Source: Pseudomonas sp. Gutcm_11s (GTDB taxonomy: Bacteria; Pseudomonadota; Gammaproteobacteria; Pseudomonadales; Pseudomonadaceae). From it: DNA of 64,000 bases. Numbering within the stretch: the first letter of the stretch is position 1; every line of letters begins with the position of its first letter. The DNA lies in NCBI RefSeq assembly GCF_028649395.1, contig NZ_JAQSUW010000017.1:521719-585718 (forward strand). Reading direction: 5' to 3'. Shown here piece after piece: positions 60,141-64,000 of this stretch. The notes below the pieces were generated by a model. The model did not search any database, had not been told where the DNA came from, and worked only from the letters and a program-made list of their open reading frames with translations. The translations under genes and the position numbers were made by a program.

Positions 60141-60287
60141 ACCGACCGGTCGTCGGTGCGGCGATCTGGCCCGATTCCTGCCTGCTTTGCGACTCGCCAT
60201 CCACAGTTCGGGCGGTTAGGATTGCCCGCCTTGCCCCGGTGTCCGTGGGGGCGCATCCGTTTACGAGCTGTCCCTTAGGAGATAAGA

Positions 60288-61079
60288 ATGAAGAAGTTTC
60301 TCGCATCTCTGCTGCTTTCCGCCTGTGCGGTGAGCGGCCTGGCCCACGCCGGCATGGTCGACGACGCGGTCAAGCGCGGCACCCTGCGCGTCGGCATGGA
60401 CCCGACCTACATGCCCTTCGAGATGACCAACAAGCGCGGTGAAATCATCGGCTTCGAAGTCGACCTGCTCAAAGCCATGGCCAAGGCCATGGGCGTCAAG
60501 CTGGAGCTGGTGTCCACCAGCTACGACGGCATCATCCCGGCCCTGCTGACCGACAAGTTCGACATGATCGGTTCCGGCATGACCGTTACCCAGGAGCGCA
60601 ACCTGCGGGTCAACTTCCCCGAGCCCTTCATCGTGGTTGGCCAGACCCTGCTGATCCGCAAGGACCTGCAGGGCGAGATCAAGTCCTACAAGGACCTGAA
60701 CGATGCCAAGTACCGCATTACCTCGAAGATCGGCACCACCGGCGAAATGGTCGCCAAGAAGCTGATCGCCAAGGCCCAGTACCACGGCTTCGACAACGAG
60801 CAGGAAGCGGTAATGGACGTGGTCAACGGCAAGGCCGATGCCTTCATCTACGACGCTCCGTACAACGTCGTCGCGGTGAACAAGGCCGGCGCCGGCAAGC
60901 TGGTGTTCCTTGACGAGCCGTTCACCTTCGAGCCTCTGGCCTTCGGCCTGAAGAAGGGCGACCACGACAGCCTGAACTGGATCAACAACTGGCTGAACCA
61001 GATCAAGCACGACGGCACCTACGAGCGTATCCACACCAAGTGGTTCAAGAAGAACGACTGGCTGAAAGAGATGGAATAA
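60288..61079 (+). CDS. Amino-acid ABC transporter periplasmic binding protein
   Basis: A 263-residue family 3 solute-binding protein. The signal peptide MKKFLASLLLSACAVSGLAHA is followed by RGTLRVGMDPTYMPFEM, GFEVDLLKAMAKAMGVKLE, and ISKIGTTGEMV-type segment ITSKIGTTGEMVAKKLI. Ends WFKKNDWLKEME. GGAG precedes the ATG. A hairpin between it and the permease (61114-61142) fits the usual higher expression of the binding protein. Ligand probably a polar amino acid; not identified. Confidence 0.93.
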   Translation: MKKFLASLLLSACAVSGLAHAGMVDDAVKRGTLRVGMDPTYMPFEMTNKRGEIIGFEVDLLKAMAKAMGVKLELVSTSYDGIIPALLTDKFDMIGSGMTVTQERNLRVNFPEPFIVVGQTLLIRKDLQGEIKSYKDLNDAKYRITSKIGTTGEMVAKKLIAKAQYHGFDNEQEAVMDVVNGKADAFIYDAPYNVVAVNKAGAGKLVFLDEPFTFEPLAFGLKKGDHDSLNWINNWLNQIKHDGTYERIHTKWFKKNDWLKEME

Positions 61080-61113
61080 ACCCCGCGTCGGACTTCGGTC
61101 CTCGCTGGTGAAG

Positions 61114-61142
61114 ACAGGCCCGGCCCACAAGGTCGGGCCTGT
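61114..61142 (+). terminator. Attenuating hairpin between binding protein and permease genes
   Basis: ACAGGCCCGGCC / GGTCGGGCCTGT forms a 12-bp stem (one G-T pair) with a CACAA loop and a short T-rich tail (TTCTGTTCC). It would reduce read-through into the permease or protect the upstream mRNA. Confidence 0.65.
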
Positions 61143-61172
61143 TTCTGTTCCCCGCCATGAGCGAGATTTCCC

Positions 61173-62127
61173 GTGATTAGAAAACATCGTCGTACCTGGC
61201 CCTGGCATGTCCTCACCGGACTGATCCTGGCCCTGGTGGCCTGGAGCCTCTGGTACTCCACTTCGCTGATCGCCTACGAGTGGCACTGGAATCGCGTGCC
61301 GCAGTACTTCGCCTACCAGGCCGAGGAAGCACAGCGCGCCGCCGACTACGGCAGCGTCAGCGCCATCACCGAGAGTGGCGAGCAGACCCGCGTGACCCTC
61401 ACCGCCGAGGGCGGCGAGGAGCAGGTGCTGGAAATCGCCAGCGACAGCCTGCGGGTGGCCGAGGGCGACGATGTCAGCGAAGGCGACGAGATCGGCGTCA
61501 CCCGCCACTGGGCCGCCGGCCCGCTGCTCTGGGGGCTGTGGACCACCCTGTGGATCTCCGTGGCCTCCGGCGCCCTGGCCCTGGTGATCGGCCTGGTCAC
61601 CGGCCTGTGCCGGCTGTCGAGCAACCCGACCCTGCGCGACCTGTCCACCGTGTACGTCGAGCTGGTGCGCGGCACGCCGCTGCTGGTGCAGATATTCATC
61701 TTCTACTTCTTCATCGGCACCGTGCTCAACCTGTCCCGCGAGTTCGCCGGGGTCGCCGCGCTGGCGCTGTTCACCGGCGCCTATGTCGGTGAGATCGTCC
61801 GCGCCGGCGTGCAGTCGGTGGCCAAGGGCCAGAACGAGGCGGCGCGCTCGCTGGGCCTGACCGCCGCGCAGAGCATGCGCCACGTGATCCTGCCGCAGGC
61901 GTTCAAGCGCGTGCTGCCACCGCTGGCTGGGCAGTTCATCAGCCTGGTCAAGGACACCTCGTTGGTCTCGGTGATCGCCATCACCGAACTGACCAAGAGC
62001 GGCCGCGAAGCCATCACCACCTCGTTCTCCACCTTCGAGATCTGGTTCTGCGTGGCCGGCCTGTACCTGGTGATCAACCTGCCGCTGTCGCAGATCGCCA
62101 ACCGACTGGAGCGGAGGCTCGGCAAAA

Positions 62128-62135
<8 letters not shown>
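61173..62135 (+). CDS. Amino-acid ABC transporter permease with extracytoplasmic insertion
   Basis: A 320-residue HisM/GlnP-type permease. TM1 is at about 11-33. A soluble insertion of about 80 residues (34-115) is beta-rich and acidic (SVSAITESGEQTRVTLTAEG and ASDSLRVAEGDDVSEGDEIG). The remaining TM helices follow, with YVELVRGTPLLVQIFIFYFF and the EAA loop EAARSLGLTAAQSMRHVILP. Typical members are 220-250 residues, so the insertion is extra. It starts at GTG; its stop overlaps the ATPase start by 8 bases. Confidence 0.92.
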
Positions 62136-62862
<727 letters not shown>

Positions 62863-62866
62863 CGAC

Positions 62867-62895
62867 AAACCGCCACGTATGTGGCGGTTTTTCTT
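62867..62895 (+). terminator. Intrinsic terminator of the amino-acid ABC operon
   Basis: AAACCGCCAC / GTGGCGGTTT forms a 10-bp perfect stem with a GTAT loop and a T-rich tail (TTTTTCTTTT), five bases after the stop. Confidence 0.92.
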
Positions 62896-62917
62896 TTACC
62901 TGCTGGGGCTGACAGGC

Positions 62918-63340
62918 TCAGTGCAGTGGCCTGGCTGGCTGTAGCTCGTTTTCCGCCAGCCAGTCCTGCGCCAGTTCGCGCAGGCGTTCGGCCTCGAAGC
63001 CCTGCCAGGCCTGCAGCAGCGCCGGGTACTGCATCAGCGCATGGATGAAGGTGCGCGCCGGGCGGCGGCCCTCCAGGGCTTGTTCCAGTTCGCCGTAGGC
63101 ATGCGGGTGGATGACCTCGGCGAGGAACTCGCGCATCAGCTCCAGGCCGCCCTGTTGGTCCAGCGGCTCGACTAGCAGGAAGCGCTCCGGCTCGCTGCGC
63201 AGCAGGGTTTCCAGTTCGGGGTCGGCGTCTTCTTCGGGGATCAGCAGCACCTTGCCGCTGAGCAGGTCGAGGTAGTGATCGAGGCCCTCGGTGTTGAGGG
63301 CGCAGGCCAGTTGGTCCAGGTCGATGGTCAGTGGGCGCAT
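62918..63340 (-). CDS. UPF0158 family protein
   Basis: A 140-residue protein of the UPF0158 family. The N-terminal MRPLTIDLDQLACALNTEGL, the strand YLDLLSGKVLLIPEEDADPE and the helical C-terminal part (FIHALMQYPALLQAWQGFEA, then ERLRELAQDWLAENEL) fit the group, whose biochemical role is unknown. The first strand and the VLLIPEE turn suggest a small alpha/beta domain. It is convergent with the ABC operon across the terminator. Confidence 0.82.
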   Translation of the reverse strand: MRPLTIDLDQLACALNTEGLDHYLDLLSGKVLLIPEEDADPELETLLRSEPERFLLVEPLDQQGGLELMREFLAEVIHPHAYGELEQALEGRRPARTFIHALMQYPALLQAWQGFEAERLRELAQDWLAENELQPARPLH

Positions 63341-63412
63341 GATCGGCTTCTCGACGGCTGAGGATGCCGTCAGCCTAAGCTGACCGATGTTTCAGAACAA
63401 CGGCTTTCAGAG

Positions 63413-63560
63413 CCTGCCTACGATCTCACGAGCTAGAGCCATGCAAGGCAAAAACAGGCGAGGAAGCGGAGTTTACGAGTGGTAAATGAGCATTCCGAGA
63501 CGCCGCGTCCCGGCCTGTTTTTAACGCAGCAGGGCCGACGCGCAGCAGATCGTAGCCAGG
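63413..63560 (-). repeat. Dispersed inverted-repeat element, copy 2 (intact ends)
   Basis: About 148 bases bounded by inverted ends: CCTGCCTACGATCT (63413-63426) and AGATCGTAGCCAGG (63547-63560) match at 13 of 14 positions; extending outward the pairing continues imperfectly to about 20 bases. The interior carries AATGCTCATTTACC, CGTAAACTCCGCTTC and TGGCTCTAGCTC blocks shared with the element at 39338-39457 (opposite orientation), plus an AAAAACAGGC/GCCTGTTTTT pair. No open frame. It fills most of the gap between the UPF0158 gene and rsmE. Confidence 0.8.
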
Positions 63561-63563
63561 TTC

Positions 63564-64000
63564 TCAGAACAGGCGGGCGAGCAGCGCTGTGACCGCCGTT
63601 TCCACGCGCAGGATGCGCTCACCCAGCTGCACCGGCGCAAGACCGGCCTCGCCCAGCTTTTCCACTTCGTAGGGAATCCAGCCGCCTTCCGGGCCGATGG
63701 CCAGGGTCACCGCTTCGCTGAGGGCGCGTGGGCAGGCGGGGTAGTCGCCGGGGTGGCCGACCAGGCCCAGGGTGCCGGCGGCGATGCCCGGCAAGCGGTC
63801 CTCGACGAAGGGCTTGAAGCGCTTCTCGATGATCACTTCGGGCAGCACGGTGTCGCGGGCCTGTTCCAGGCCGAGGACCAGCTGCTCGCGGATGGCATCC
63901 GGTTCGAGGAACGGGGTCTGCCAGAAGCTCTTTTCCACCCGGTAGCTGTTGAGCAGCACCAGGCGCGGCACACCCATGGCGGCCACGGTCTGCAGCACGC
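63564..64000 (-). CDS. rsmE: 16S rRNA (uracil-1498-N3)-methyltransferase RsmE, 5' part outside the window
   Basis: The C-terminal 145 or so residues of a SPOUT methyltransferase. AVTLAIGPEGGWIPYEVEKL is the knotted SAM-binding motif, and LGERILRVETAVTALLARLF the conserved C-terminal helix. ARDTVLPEVIIEKRFKPFVE is a typical central segment. It methylates U1498 in the decoding centre of 16S rRNA. The start lies past base 64000. Confidence 0.93.
   Translation of the reverse strand, partial: VLQTVAAMGVPRLVLLNSYRVEKSFWQTPFLEPDAIREQLVLGLEQARDTVLPEVIIEKRFKPFVEDRLPGIAAGTLGLVGHPGDYPACPRALSEAVTLAIGPEGGWIPYEVEKLGEAGLAPVQLGERILRVETAVTALLARLF

Overview
The window is a high-GC Pseudomonas-type chromosome segment. 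Indicators are the glcB / GNAT / ACT-protein / rarD / srkA / modE / comF / bioBFHCD / three acyl-CoA dehydrogenase order and the estA-fbp and pip-dtd-amino-acid-ABC-rsmE groups. From memory these follow the P. aeruginosa PA0482-PA0508, PA5107-PA5112 and PA5071-PA5080 orders. I could not run a search to name the species.

Layout. 1-2.5 kb: a YbfB/YjiJ-type MFS transporter (cut by the window edge) coupled to a LysR regulator, divergent from a nitronate monooxygenase. 2.5-5.8 kb: a minus-strand chemoreceptor, porin and small periplasmic binding protein. 6.2-11.5 kb: a minus-strand catabolic-looking operon (M20 amidohydrolase, MFS importer, CapA-like protein, M14-like DUF2817 peptidase). 11.6-19.6 kb: OsmC, LysR, the DUF1329/DUF1302 pair, malate synthase G and a GNAT. 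19.6-26.2 kb: a GcvR-like ACT protein, a 1-kb array of diverged repeats, rarD, an EAL phosphodiesterase, srkA, modE and comF. 26.2-30.8 kb: a BirA box and the complete biotin set bioB-F-H-C-D. 30.9-39.3 kb: a 94-residue flagellar-rod-like protein, a SprA/CJM1_0395-type putative metalloprotease, three paralogous FadE-type acyl-CoA dehydrogenases and a diguanylate cyclase. The first dehydrogenase has a strong promoter and a PsrA-like operator. 39.6-49.6 kb: the DUF2339/DUF3999 membrane pair, esterase autotransporter EstA, fructose-1,6-bisphosphatase, DUF924, two lipoproteins and a DUF2141 protein.

49.7-57.6 kb holds the most unusual locus. Two tightly coupled, convergent operons encode a DarA-like flavodoxin-fold protein, a DarB-like KAS III, a 135-residue unknown, a BtrH-type acyltransferase, a Cys-less ketosynthase-like partner, a complete ketosynthase, an acyl carrier protein, a hotdog dehydratase and a two-gene ABC exporter. 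Together they look like a small, self-contained pathway that builds an acyl chain on a dedicated ACP, transfers it and exports it. I do not recognise the product.

57.6-64 kb: an ICMT-like methyltransferase, a lipoprotein, prolyl iminopeptidase, D-aminoacyl-tRNA deacylase, a polar amino-acid ABC transporter, a UPF0158 protein and rsmE (cut by the window edge). Non-coding structure includes two copies of a terminally inverted dispersed element (39.34-39.46 and 63.41-63.56 kb), a REP doublet inside the bio operon and several clear intrinsic terminators. No tRNA, rRNA, CRISPR array, transposase or prophage gene was seen.
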